This document shows positions 6,823 through 13,565 of a stretch of DNA of 13,565 nucleotides, in pieces; positions within the stretch are counted from its first letter, which is position 1; each line of letters starts with the position of its first letter. A model generated the notes under the pieces. The model was given only the letters and a program-made list of their open reading frames with translations, was not told the DNA's origin and did no database searches. The DNA lies in the NCBI GenBank assembly GCA_036262095.1, contig DATAJQ010000202.1, positions 1 through 13,565 on the forward strand, given 5' to 3'. This DNA is from Terrimonas_A sp036262095 (GTDB lineage Bacteria; Bacteroidota; Bacteroidia; Chitinophagales; Chitinophagaceae). The position numbers and the translations under genes are program-made.

Positions 6823-7842
6823 ATGAAAAAGGCTTATGCTTATCTGATCGGGACTGCAATGATTTCTACTTCCCTGATTATTTCACAGGGCTGCACTAAA
6901 TCAACAGACGACGATGATGACCTGATCGGTAACTGGAAAAGATCTGATGATTTTGAAGGCAATGCCCGCAGCGAAGCGGTCAGCTTCACGATCGGGGATT
7001 ACGCTTATGTTTGCGCAGGCACAGCTTCTACAGAGCGGTTCAAAGACCTCTGGGAATACAGTACTGCCAAACACAACTGGACACAGCGTGCAGACCTTCC
7101 GGGTGTTGCACGCAGCTCTGCTGTCGCTTTTTCCATTGGTAACAAAGGGTATGTAGGCACGGGATATGATGGCTCCGTTCGCTTAAAAGATTTCTATGAA
7201 TATGACCAGGCATCAGACAGTTGGCAGCCCAAAGCTGATTTCGGCGGAACAGCCCGCTACGATGCAGTGGCCTTCGGAGTAGATGGAAAAGGGTACATTG
7301 CCTGCGGCTATGATGGCAATTTCCTGAAAGACCTCTGGCAATATAATCCTGATCTGAATAGCTGGGAAAAGAAAGCCAGCGTTGGTGGCTCCAAGCGATC
7401 TGCTGCTATGGCATTTGTAGTAAACGGGCAAGCCTATATCTGCTCCGGTAATAATAACGGAGAAATCCAGCAGGACCTTTGGGTATATAATGCAGCCAAT
7501 GACGAATGGACAGAAAAAAACAAGATCTATAACTACTACACAGACGATGGTGTAACATTTGATGATGACTATGGCACTATCCCCCGCCAGAATGGTGTCA
7601 CCTTTGTACTCGGTAATTATGTTTACCTCACCACAGGTGACAATAACTCGACCACCTGGCAATACGATCCTGCAGCAGACAGGTGGACAGAAAAAACAAG
7701 TTTCGAAGGGTCAGCAAGAACAGGGGCTGTTGCTTTCAATATCAGCAATCGTGGCTTTGTAGTAACCGGCAGAAATGTTTCGTTGATGATGGACAACATG
7801 TATGAGTTCCTGCCTAACGATGAACAGGTGGATAATGATTAA
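6823..7842 (+). CDS. Kelch-repeat beta-propeller lipoprotein
   Basis: A 339-residue predicted lipoprotein folding as a beta-propeller. The frame extends to a TTG at 6796, but ATG at 6823 (MKKAYAYLIG) opens a proper signal peptide. The acylated cysteine is probably C24 in a slightly unusual lipobox (ISQGC), followed by an acidic DDDDD linker. Kelch units repeat about every 45-50 residues from residue 38, each with the pattern AR-x2-AVAF, then G-x-YG, then a D-W/Y-E/Q-Y hairpin and a closing W-x2-K/R. Unit starts lie near residues 47, 96, 143, 190, 254 and 297, consistent with six blades and the N-terminal NWKRSDDF strand closing the ring. An acidic insertion (about 234-253) enlarges blade four. 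No catalytic residues are evident, so a binding role is more likely than an enzymatic one. The next gene starts 1 base after its stop. Confidence 0.88.
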   Translation: MKKAYAYLIGTAMISTSLIISQGCTKSTDDDDDLIGNWKRSDDFEGNARSEAVSFTIGDYAYVCAGTASTERFKDLWEYSTAKHNWTQRADLPGVARSSAVAFSIGNKGYVGTGYDGSVRLKDFYEYDQASDSWQPKADFGGTARYDAVAFGVDGKGYIACGYDGNFLKDLWQYNPDLNSWEKKASVGGSKRSAAMAFVVNGQAYICSGNNNGEIQQDLWVYNAANDEWTEKNKIYNYYTDDGVTFDDDYGTIPRQNGVTFVLGNYVYLTTGDNNSTTWQYDPAADRWTEKTSFEGSARTGAVAFNISNRGFVVTGRNVSLMMDNMYEFLPNDEQVDND

Positions 7843-7843
7843 A

Positions 7844-8185
7844 ATGGCATCCCAAAAACATAGTATCGTTGTGCTGCTCGCATCGCTGATCATTTCAACC
7901 GGTATACTGGTTTATACTTTCAGCAAGCGCACAACAAAAAAAAGCAGCCGTTTCTCATCGGTTGTATTTTCAGGTTTGAATGGTTGGGGATATGATATCC
8001 TGGTGGATGATAGTGTGTACATTCATCAGGAATCAATCCCCGCAGTCGGCAACAGGAAAGGATTCCCGGAAAAAGAGCAGGCAGAGAAAGCAGCAAAGCT
8101 CGTGTTAAAGAAATTAGAAAACAACGATGGATTGCCTACACTCAGTAGATTTGAAGTGGAAGAGATTTGCCCTTCCCTGAAATAA
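7844..8185 (+). CDS. DUF4907 membrane-anchored protein
   Basis: A 113-residue protein starting at ATG 7844, 1 base after the kelch stop; an in-frame ATG at 7835, overlapping kelch, is an alternative start. Residues about 7-26 form a hydrophobic segment (SIVVLLASLIISTGILVYTF) followed by a basic KRTTKK stretch, so it is an inner-membrane-anchored or secreted protein. The core GWGYDILVDDSVYIHQESIP, then the GFPEKEQAEKAAKLVLKKL helix, match what I know of the Bacteroidota DUF4907 family: a short beta-hairpin carrying an IHQ motif and then a helix. Function is unknown. Its position between a propeller lipoprotein and a histidine kinase, with near-zero spacing on both sides, suggests a shared periplasmic sensing or accessory role. 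Confidence 0.8.
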   Translation: MASQKHSIVVLLASLIISTGILVYTFSKRTTKKSSRFSSVVFSGLNGWGYDILVDDSVYIHQESIPAVGNRKGFPEKEQAEKAAKLVLKKLENNDGLPTLSRFEVEEICPSLK

Positions 8186-8186
8186 C

Positions 8187-9392
8187 ATGGCCAGTAAAGA
8201 AAATATCAACCGCTTTTTATTTACCCTGTTTGGCTTTGAGAAAACAAAAAGCAAACCGCATTTATTATTGGTCATCCTGGTACACGTTGCAGCATGGGCA
8301 GCATTCTTATTGCTGCCTTTGCTTTTTTATCCAACAAGATTCCAGGGAGATCCGATCTGGAGAAGGGAGCTCATCACCAAGATCGTTCCGATCCTGTTAT
8401 TTTACCTTAACTATTATTTCTTATTACCGCGCTTTTTTGAAAAGAAGAAATATGCGCTCTACTTCAGCTCCACTATTTTGGCCATCACCCTGGTTTGCGC
8501 CACCGATATTTATTTGCGCAGCCATGTGCCCGGCATCATGCCTGGCCCTATCCGGGAAAGCGTGATGCGGCTAAGAAATGCACCGGAGCCTATCAGAACC
8601 TATTTTGTCGATTCAATCGGCGCCGGCAGTTTTCCTGATATGCCTCCCGAACGTTTCCGGCAAAGATTAACAACAAGAGCCGAGCCTGTACTATTCTTTT
8701 CCATCAACCGCACTTTATCCACCTGCCTGTTTCTTCTATTATTGGGAGGAATGATACGGCTCGCTTATTCATTCATCAAAAACCAGAATGAAAAAAGGAA
8801 CCTGGAAAATGCAAACCTTTATGCAGAAGTCAATTTTTTAAAATCACAGATCAATCCGCATTTTCTTTTCAATACACTGAACTCCATTTATTCCCAGGCT
8901 CACGCCCGTTCAGAAAACACAGAGTTCTCCATCCTGAAACTATCAGAATTATTGCGCTACAGCCTGTACGACTCGGGTGCTGATAAAGTACCCTTGGCCG
9001 ATGACATTCAATATATCAATAACTATATTGACCTTCAACGGTTGCGCCTGTCGCCCAAAGTGAAGCTGAACTACAGGGTAGGCGGATATCCTGATGGCAA
9101 GTTCATTGCACCTCTGTTACTGATCAGTTTTATAGAGAATGCCTTTAAGCATGGTATCAGTTATACGCAAGCCTCAGTGATCACTATTGATATAAAAATT
9201 TTTGAAGAAACCTTAACGTTAACAGTTAGTAACCCGATAGTGGAAAAAGATAGTTTTGCCCCGGGTGGGTTAGGGCTAAAGAACGTTACCCGCAGGCTTG
9301 AGCTGCTCTATCCCCATCAATACAAGCTGTTGTTTCACCACTCCGGTGATCAATATACCGTAAACCTAAAAGTGCCTCTGACCAATGCTTAA
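8187..9392 (+). CDS. LytS-type sensor histidine kinase (His_kinase family)
   Basis: A 401-residue inner-membrane kinase. Hydrophobic segments at about 26-48, 64-81, 90-109 and 172-196 give four membrane passes, with a periplasmic loop of about 60 residues between the last two (111-168). The cytoplasmic part has a short coiled linker, then LKSQINPHFLFNTLNSIY (218-235) with phosphoacceptor H225, the signature of the LytS/YehU class. The GHKL ATPase domain follows, with N-box FIENAFKHG (315-323, N318) and G-box GGLGLKN (360-366). All key residues are present. It starts 1 base after the DUF4907 stop and overlaps the response regulator by 8 bases, so the four genes form one operon and the kinase should phosphorylate that regulator. 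The signal is unknown; the co-encoded kelch and DUF4907 proteins are the obvious candidates for ligand binding. Confidence 0.95.
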   Translation: MASKENINRFLFTLFGFEKTKSKPHLLLVILVHVAAWAAFLLLPLLFYPTRFQGDPIWRRELITKIVPILLFYLNYYFLLPRFFEKKKYALYFSSTILAITLVCATDIYLRSHVPGIMPGPIRESVMRLRNAPEPIRTYFVDSIGAGSFPDMPPERFRQRLTTRAEPVLFFSINRTLSTCLFLLLLGGMIRLAYSFIKNQNEKRNLENANLYAEVNFLKSQINPHFLFNTLNSIYSQAHARSENTEFSILKLSELLRYSLYDSGADKVPLADDIQYINNYIDLQRLRLSPKVKLNYRVGGYPDGKFIAPLLLISFIENAFKHGISYTQASVITIDIKIFEETLTLTVSNPIVEKDSFAPGGLGLKNVTRRLELLYPHQYKLLFHHSGDQYTVNLKVPLTNA

Positions 9393-10086
9393 TTGTGTAC
9401 TGATCGACGACGAACCACTCGCGCTCCAGTTGCTGGAAGATTTTGTGAACAAGACGCCATACCTGAAACTTGCAGGAAAGTTTGAAGAACCACTGCATGC
9501 ACTTTCCTTACTGGAATCTTCTCCTGTTGATCTGTTGTTCCTGGATATAAAAATGCCGGATATTTCAGGGATCGATTTTTACCGTTCCCTTAAAAACAAA
9601 CCTGAAGTGATCTTTACTACAGCGTATAGCGAGTATGCCATGAATGGGTTTGAGCTGAAGGCAATGGATTATTTATTAAAACCTATTTCATTCGAAAGAT
9701 TCATTACGGCATGTAACAGGGTAAAGGATTTTGTAGAAACAAAAAACACAAAAGAGAAAGAAAAAGGAAAGGATTATTTCTTTATCAATGTTTCCCATAA
9801 AATGCATAAGATATTCTTTGATGATATTCTTTACCTCGAAGGATATAAGGATTATACAAAAATGCATTTGACAGGATCGCCCAATCCGTTATTGATTTTG
9901 CATAACCTGAAATATTTTGAAGATATGCTTGACAGGAATGAGTTTGTGCGTATCCACAGGTCTTATATCGTGGCAGTAAGAAAAATTCATACAGCTTCGC
10001 GTAAGTCGGTGACTATACAGCAACATTCATTGCCAGTTAGTGATAATTACAGGGAAGGTTTTTTTGCGGTGATAGAGCAGTCTTAG
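9385..10086 (+). CDS. LytTR-family response regulator
   Basis: A 233-residue transcription regulator. The receiver domain (about 1-120) has the acidic pair D8-D9, phosphoacceptor D54 in LFLDIKMPD, switch T79 and conserved K99 in DYLLKP. A lysine-rich linker (119-129) leads to a LytTR DNA-binding domain (about 130-233), with the recognisable ILYLEGYKDYTKMHL and FVRIHRSYIV stretches. LytTR regulators bind direct-repeat sites, usually upstream of a few target operons. The ATG lies inside the last codons of the kinase gene (8-base overlap), which implies translational coupling and a cognate pair. Likely targets are its own operon and perhaps the divergent DUF4270/FadL-like pair, but I could not identify a convincing binding-site repeat. 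It converges with the korA-like gene across a long inverted repeat. Confidence 0.95.
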   Translation: MLNCVLIDDEPLALQLLEDFVNKTPYLKLAGKFEEPLHALSLLESSPVDLLFLDIKMPDISGIDFYRSLKNKPEVIFTTAYSEYAMNGFELKAMDYLLKPISFERFITACNRVKDFVETKNTKEKEKGKDYFFINVSHKMHKIFFDDILYLEGYKDYTKMHLTGSPNPLLILHNLKYFEDMLDRNEFVRIHRSYIVAVRKIHTASRKSVTIQQHSLPVSDNYREGFFAVIEQS

Positions 10087-10095
10087 ATCAGCAGG

Positions 10096-10181
10096 AAGGA
10101 ACGCAAAGCGCGCAAAGAAGGCGCAAAGTTCGCAACGCAGGTCTTTATCGTTGCGAACTTTGCGCCTTCTTTGCGTTCCTT
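10096..10181. repeat. CAAAG-type inverted repeat between the convergent regulator and korA-like genes
   Basis: The inner arms 10118-10137 (aaggcgcaaagttcgcaacg) and 10149-10168 are perfect 20-bp reverse complements around an 11-base spacer. The outer arms 10096-10108 (aaggaacgcaaag) and 10169-10181 are a further perfect 13 bp. The left side carries 9 extra bases, cgcgcaaag (10109-10117), which look like one additional copy of the repeat unit. Each arm is a tandem series of CGCAAAG-like units spaced 9-11 bases apart. It fills almost all of the 103-base gap between two convergent genes, so it probably also acts as a bidirectional terminator (T-rich just beyond 10178 on the + strand). A related element occurs at 12922-13050. 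Confidence 0.88.
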
Positions 10182-10189
10182 TTATTAAA

Positions 10190-12034
10190 TTATAAGTATT
10201 TCTTTATCTCTTCTACCAACTCAGTCTTTGTGATCGGCACACCCATGATCTTATTATACCCTTTCGCATCTACCAGATAAACATCACGCAGTATTTTGAT
10301 CAATTGCCCGTTATTGATCTCAGGCACCAGCACTGTTTCAAAATTTTTCAATATCTCTCCCAGGTTTTTCGGGAAGGGGCGCAGGTAACGCAGATGCGCA
10401 TGGCTTACTTCTTTTCCTTCATTGATCAATTCTGTTACGGCTGATTTGATCGCCCCGAATGTAGAGCCCCATCCCAGCACCAGCACTTTTCCTTTCTCTG
10501 CTCCGCTATCAATCTTTTGTTCAGGAATAGAATCGGCGATCTTATCTACTTTCTCCTGCCTGATCTTCACCATCAACTGGTGGTTTTCGGGATCATAGCT
10601 GATATTACCTGTGATGTTTTGTTTTTCAATACCACCGATCCTGTGTTCCAATCCTGGCGTGCCCGGCACTGCCCAGGGGCGTGCTAGTTTTTCATCACGC
10701 AGATAAGGCTGCAACTTCTCTTCTCCATGCCCTAATTCTGTTTTGAATTTTACATGGATCGGGGGCAGTTCGCTGGTAACAGGGAATTTCCATGGTTCTG
10801 CGCCATTGGCGATATAACCATCACTTAAGAATATAACCGGCGTCATGTGTTGTACAGAAACTCTTACGGCTTCATATACGGCTTCAAAACAATCTGCTGG
10901 TGTGGCAGCAGCGATCACAGGCATAGGGCATTCACCATTGCGGCCATAGTAAGCCTGCAATAAATCGCTTTGTTCTGTTTTGGTAGGTAACCCTGTAGAA
11001 GGGCCTCCACGTTGCACATCTACTACTACCAGGGGAATCTCCAGCATTACAGCCAGGCCCATTGCTTCCGCTTTCAACGCCATACCAGGACCTGAAGTAG
11101 TGGTTACACCCAATGCACCACCATAAGAAGCACCGATCGCTGAGGTGACCGCTGCAATCTCATCTTCTGCCTGGAAAGTGCGGACGCCAAAATTTTTATG
11201 ACGGCTCAGTTCATGTAAAATATCTGATGCCGGTGTAATGGGATAAGAACCCAGGAACATGGGCAAACCACTCACCTGTGAAGCAGCGATCAATCCATAA
11301 GCCAGTGCCTGGTTGCCCATGATAGAGCGGTAGTTACCGGGCTGCATTTTCGCTTTCTCCACTTTATAGGTAGTTCCAAAAGCTTCAGTGGTATCGCCAT
11401 AGTTGTATCCGGCCTGCAACACTTTCAGGTTGCTGTCCAGTATCTCCGGCTTCTTGCCAAACTTTTCTTTAAGAAAGCTTGTTGTGTTTTCCATATCGCG
11501 GCCATACATCCAATAAAGGAATCCCAGCACGAACATGTTCTTGGCCCGGTCCTTTTCCTTCATGCCCATGGTGAACTCCTTCAGTGCTTCACGGGTCATC
11601 TTTGTCACGTCCATTTTGATCACCTCATAGCTTTGGAGGCTGTCATTTTCCAGTGGGTTCTCTCCTTCCGGGTAATTGGCCAGGCGAAGGTTTTTGGAAT
11701 CAAAGCCATCCGTGTTCACGATGATCCTGCCCCCTTTTTTCAGGGCGCCCAGGTTGGCTTTCAGTGCAGCGGCGTTCATCGCCACCAGCACATCGCAAGC
11801 ATCACCGGGGGTAAATACCCTGTCGCTCGAGAAGCGGAGCTGGAAACCGCTCACGCCGGGCAGGGTGCCTATCGGGGCGCGGATCTCGGCAGGGAAATCG
11901 GGGAAGGTGGAAAGGTCTATCCCCAATAAAGCTGTATTGTTAGTAAACTGTGTACCAGTTAATTGCATACCGTCGCCGGAATCGCCGGCGAATTTTATCA
12001 CTACGTCCTGCAGGACTTCCTGTTTACGGGCCAT
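10190..12034 (-). CDS. korA: 2-oxoglutarate (2-oxoacid):ferredoxin oxidoreductase, fused gamma-alpha subunit
   Basis: This subunit pairs with a TPP-binding beta subunit to oxidatively decarboxylate 2-oxoglutarate (or another 2-oxoacid) to the acyl-CoA, reducing ferredoxin; the reaction can run in reverse for carboxylation. The 614 residues show the fused layout. A gamma domain at about 8-195 (VVIKFAGDSGDGMQLTGTQF, then the DVLVAMNAAALK stretch) is followed by the alpha pyrimidine-binding domain from about 235. The latter shows SYPITPAS (263-270), FQAEDEIAAV (287-296), TTSGPGMALKAE and RGGPSTGLPTKTEQSDLL (342-359). A C-terminal transketolase-like domain follows. ATG at 12034 is well placed before the first strand. 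Substrate choice (2-oxoglutarate versus another 2-oxoacid) is inferred from overall similarity. The usual beta-subunit gene is not downstream: a hairpin and a convergent gene follow at once. Confidence 0.93.
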   Translation of the reverse strand: MARKQEVLQDVVIKFAGDSGDGMQLTGTQFTNNTALLGIDLSTFPDFPAEIRAPIGTLPGVSGFQLRFSSDRVFTPGDACDVLVAMNAAALKANLGALKKGGRIIVNTDGFDSKNLRLANYPEGENPLENDSLQSYEVIKMDVTKMTREALKEFTMGMKEKDRAKNMFVLGFLYWMYGRDMENTTSFLKEKFGKKPEILDSNLKVLQAGYNYGDTTEAFGTTYKVEKAKMQPGNYRSIMGNQALAYGLIAASQVSGLPMFLGSYPITPASDILHELSRHKNFGVRTFQAEDEIAAVTSAIGASYGGALGVTTTSGPGMALKAEAMGLAVMLEIPLVVVDVQRGGPSTGLPTKTEQSDLLQAYYGRNGECPMPVIAAATPADCFEAVYEAVRVSVQHMTPVIFLSDGYIANGAEPWKFPVTSELPPIHVKFKTELGHGEEKLQPYLRDEKLARPWAVPGTPGLEHRIGGIEKQNITGNISYDPENHQLMVKIRQEKVDKIADSIPEQKIDSGAEKGKVLVLGWGSTFGAIKSAVTELINEGKEVSHAHLRYLRPFPKNLGEILKNFETVLVPEINNGQLIKILRDVYLVDAKGYNKIMGVPITKTELVEEIKKYL

Positions 12035-12055
12035 TGTCTACAAAAATTGTGGGGG

Positions 12056-12063
12056 CAAATTTA
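12056..12063 (-). promoter_or_regulatory. Candidate -7 promoter element of the korA-like gene
   Basis: On the minus strand this reads TAAATTTG, an exact match to the Bacteroidota TAnnTTTG -7 consensus, 21 bases before the start codon. No clear -33 TTTG is present at the usual distance, so this is only a reasonable candidate. Confidence 0.4.
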
Positions 12064-12183
12064 CGATAGTTTCACATGGGAATGGGGTTTTGCTTCGGGT
12101 GTAGGGATTTTTTTCCGGGATTGGTAAGGGAACGGAGTAACTAAGGGCTTTGGCCGTGATCCGCTTTGAGTTTCTTAATGGCT

Positions 12184-12257
12184 GTTTAAAGTTTAATCAT
12201 TTAAAGGTCAAATATGATCCACTATTTTCAAACCTCTATACGTTTGATCCTTTAAAC
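12184..12257. repeat. Second copy of the AT-rich GTTTAAAG-type repeat
   Basis: Bases 12184-12198 (gtttaaagtttaatc) are identical to 706-720 beside eno. Immediately inward, 12200-12212 pairs with 12243-12256 as 13 bp with a single bulged base (t12248), around a 30-base spacer. It sits between two minus-strand genes: downstream of the unrecognised 176-residue gene and upstream of the korA-like promoter. The remaining bases of this 258-base gap show no gene. Confidence 0.65.
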
Positions 12258-12292
12258 GGAGTTACTACCATAATTGTCCAGAACGTGTCTGC

Positions 12293-12823
12293 TCATTTGA
12301 TCATTACAATTTCTTTCTGGAAAAATCCTGTTGCCACTGCTTTTAGTTTTTCAAAGAACGATTGTTTGAATTGTTCCGTTTTACTGAAAGTTTTCAGTTG
12401 ACCTGCGAATTTCTTCAGTGTGTCTTCCCGGTTAAGGTCCTCGTATTCGCTATCAGGCAATAAGTAAGAATCCTGCACTTTATCGTCTGCGTAAAAGACC
12501 CATTCCATATCGGCCGGATCAAATTTCCAGTTGCCGGTAAACAACACAGAATACCTGCCATTATTAAGCTGATGGATACTAAAAAAACAGGCGATAACTC
12601 TTTCTGTCGGTTGAATTGCGTTGCATAAGAACGATAACCATTCCCGGGTACCGTCAAACCGGTCATCCCTATCTGAAGGAGGAGGCGGCTCTACCATATC
12701 CGGGTCCTCGATGATTTCTGTAATTGTAACCTCCCATATTTCTTTATCACCTTCACGTCTGACCAACCGCCTGGTTTCAGTACGCTGGGATTTGTTTTTA
12801 TCTTCCTCGTGCCCGGTTGACAT
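12293..12823 (-). CDS. Unrecognised 176-residue soluble protein
   Basis: I do not recognise this family. The protein has no signal peptide or membrane segment and is probably cytosolic. Its first ~48 residues are very highly charged (MSTGHEEDKNKSQRTETRR, then a VTITEIIEDPD strand). A proline/aspartate linker follows (PPPPSDRDD, about 47-55). The second half looks globular, beginning GTREWLSFLCNAI and continuing with a RYSVLFTGNWKFDPADMEW beta-rich stretch, then an acidic segment (LLPDSEYEDLNRED) and a C-terminal amphipathic helix (about 136-172). Codon use and composition look like the neighbours. It stands alone between the korA-like gene (same strand, 258-base gap) and the divergent M16 peptidase gene, with an inverted repeat on each side. 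No functional claim is supported. Confidence 0.72.
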   Translation of the reverse strand: MSTGHEEDKNKSQRTETRRLVRREGDKEIWEVTITEIIEDPDMVEPPPPSDRDDRFDGTREWLSFLCNAIQPTERVIACFFSIHQLNNGRYSVLFTGNWKFDPADMEWVFYADDKVQDSYLLPDSEYEDLNREDTLKKFAGQLKTFSKTEQFKQSFFEKLKAVATGFFQKEIVMIK

Positions 12824-12921
12824 AATAGACTGTTGAGTTTGGCTGAAGGCAGGTTACTAATTTACTGAATTAAAAGACAGACGGGAATAATAAATATTGA
12901 CTCCGCTTCAGCAATCAATTC

Positions 12922-13050
12922 TCCCACAAAGACGGCAAAGAGCACAAAGAATGTTTTTGTTGAGTAGCACAGTGATGATTATAAGAGATTCAAAAAACGG
13001 GTATTATACCTACATACTCATTCTTTGTGCTCTTTGCCGTCTTTGTGGGA
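12922..13050. repeat. Long CAAAG-type inverted repeat (32-bp perfect arms) upstream of the M16 peptidase gene
   Basis: Arms 12922-12953 and 13019-13050 are exact reverse complements over 32 bp (left arm begins tcccacaaagacggcaaag), separated by 65 bases. The arms contain CACAAAG, GGCAAAG and CACAAAG units spaced 9-10 bases apart, the same design as 10096-10181. The spacer includes ggtattatacc, a small near-palindrome. The element lies between divergently transcribed genes, so it cannot be a terminator for either; a dispersed, probably once-mobile repeat (MITE- or REP-like) is the better reading. The rest of the 358-base gap (12824-12921 and 13051-13181) holds no gene I can support; promoters for both flanking genes must lie here, but I see no exact TAnnTTTG box. 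Confidence 0.92.
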
Positions 13051-13181
13051 AAACATTCAAATTCAATTAATACCAACCCATACTTTTTTTCTGTTTCCGT
13101 GCGGGATCAGCGGATTTTTATCGTCAAATGAGAGTCGATATACTATCCTACCCTACTCGATTAATCCAAAAAACATGCACA

Positions 13182-13565
13182 ATGAGACAAAAATTGCTGA
13201 CTTTTTCTTTGTTAATGCTGGCCGTGGGCACCGCATCCTCCCAGACCAAACTCATCGAAAAAGTTACCCGGCAGGGAAACGAGCTTATCATTCCTTATGA
13301 AAAATATCAGCTCCCCAACGGCCTTACCCTCATTATTCACGAAGATCATTCCGACCCTGTAGTGCACGTGGATGTCACCTATCATGTGGGCTCGGCACGG
13401 GAAGAGATCGGAAAATCAGGCTTCGCGCATTTCTTTGAGCATATGATGTTCCAGGGATCGGACCATGTAGGTGATGAGCAACATTTTAAGATCGTGTCTG
13501 AAGCAGGTGGTACACTGAATGGCAGTACCAACCGCGACCGGACCAACTATTATGAAACGGTTCCC
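13182..13565 (+). CDS. Secreted M16 (pitrilysin-family) zinc peptidase, 3'-truncated by the window edge
   Basis: The first 128 residues of an M16 metallopeptidase; the frame is open to the last base of the window. ATG at 13182 opens a signal peptide (MRQKLLTFSLLMLAVGTASS, cleavage near SSQ at 19-21), so the enzyme is exported to the periplasm or outer membrane. The family pattern is complete as far as it goes: YQLPNGLTLIIHEDH (42-56), VDVTYHVGSARE (63-74) and the inverted zinc motif HxxEH as H83-F-F-E86-H87 in GFAHFFEHMMFQGS. GGTLNGSTNRDRTNYYETVP (109-128) follows, where N-rich substrate-strand contacts are expected. The third zinc ligand, a downstream glutamate, lies beyond the window. M16 proteins usually have two to four repeats of this domain and degrade or process small proteins and peptides. 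Confidence 0.95.
   Translation, partial: MRQKLLTFSLLMLAVGTASSQTKLIEKVTRQGNELIIPYEKYQLPNGLTLIIHEDHSDPVVHVDVTYHVGSAREEIGKSGFAHFFEHMMFQGSDHVGDEQHFKIVSEAGGTLNGSTNRDRTNYYETVP

Noticed and set aside
12922..13050. CRISPR-like or integron attC-like interpretation of the CAAAG units
   Set aside because: The units are short, degenerate and arranged as one inverted pair without spacers; no cas, integrase or cassette genes are near.
13025..13300. A 91-codon + strand open frame across the start of the M16 gene
   Set aside because: It begins inside the right arm of the inverted repeat and overlaps the M16 coding sequence in another frame; the M16 frame with its HxxEH motif is clearly the real one.

Overview
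The window looks like chromosomal DNA from a member of the Bacteroidota, most likely a relative of the Chitinophagaceae. This rests on an endonuclease III gene with a TAnnTTTG-type -7 box almost touching its start codon, secreted proteins whose predicted signal-peptide cleavage sites follow SQ or AQ, and lineage-typical families (DUF4270, DUF4907, DUF6089-like barrel, LytS/LytTR pair, fused gamma-alpha 2-oxoacid:ferredoxin oxidoreductase). No rRNA, tRNA, CRISPR, transposase, integrase or phage gene was seen.

Left part (1-3300, mostly + strand): the 3' half of enolase, a FtsB/DivIC-type divisome protein, a 76-residue protein of unknown function followed by a clear intrinsic terminator, a strong perfect hairpin, endonuclease III (nth), and a DUF6089-like outer-membrane barrel. 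Next come three minus-strand genes. The first is a secreted RidA-superfamily protein that lacks the catalytic arginine. The other two are a DUF4270 lipoprotein and a FadL-like outer-membrane protein 5 bases apart, transcribed as a pair.

Centre (6440-10190): the DUF4270/FadL-like pair diverges from a tightly packed + strand operon. This operon encodes a six-bladed kelch-propeller lipoprotein, a DUF4907 membrane-anchored protein, a LytS-type histidine kinase and a LytTR response regulator, with junctions of 1 base, 1 base and an 8-base overlap. The architecture suggests an envelope-sensing module in which surface or periplasmic proteins are co-produced with the kinase, possibly also controlling the divergent pair; that is inference. 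The divergent intergenic region holds a frameshifted remnant of a minus-strand gene.

Right part (10190-13565): the alpha subunit of 2-oxoglutarate:ferredoxin oxidoreductase (korA-like) with no beta subunit beside it, an unrecognised 176-residue soluble protein, and the 5' end of a secreted M16 zinc peptidase that runs off the window.

The intergenic spaces carry several long inverted repeats that protein genes do not explain. One family is built from CAAAG-containing units (10096-10181 and 12922-13050, the latter with 32-bp perfect arms). A second is an AT-rich GTTTAAAG family (697-780 and 12184-12257). A third type at 1575-1622 contains two copies of the palindrome TTACCGGTAA. Together with the gene remnant they are the most unusual part of the window.
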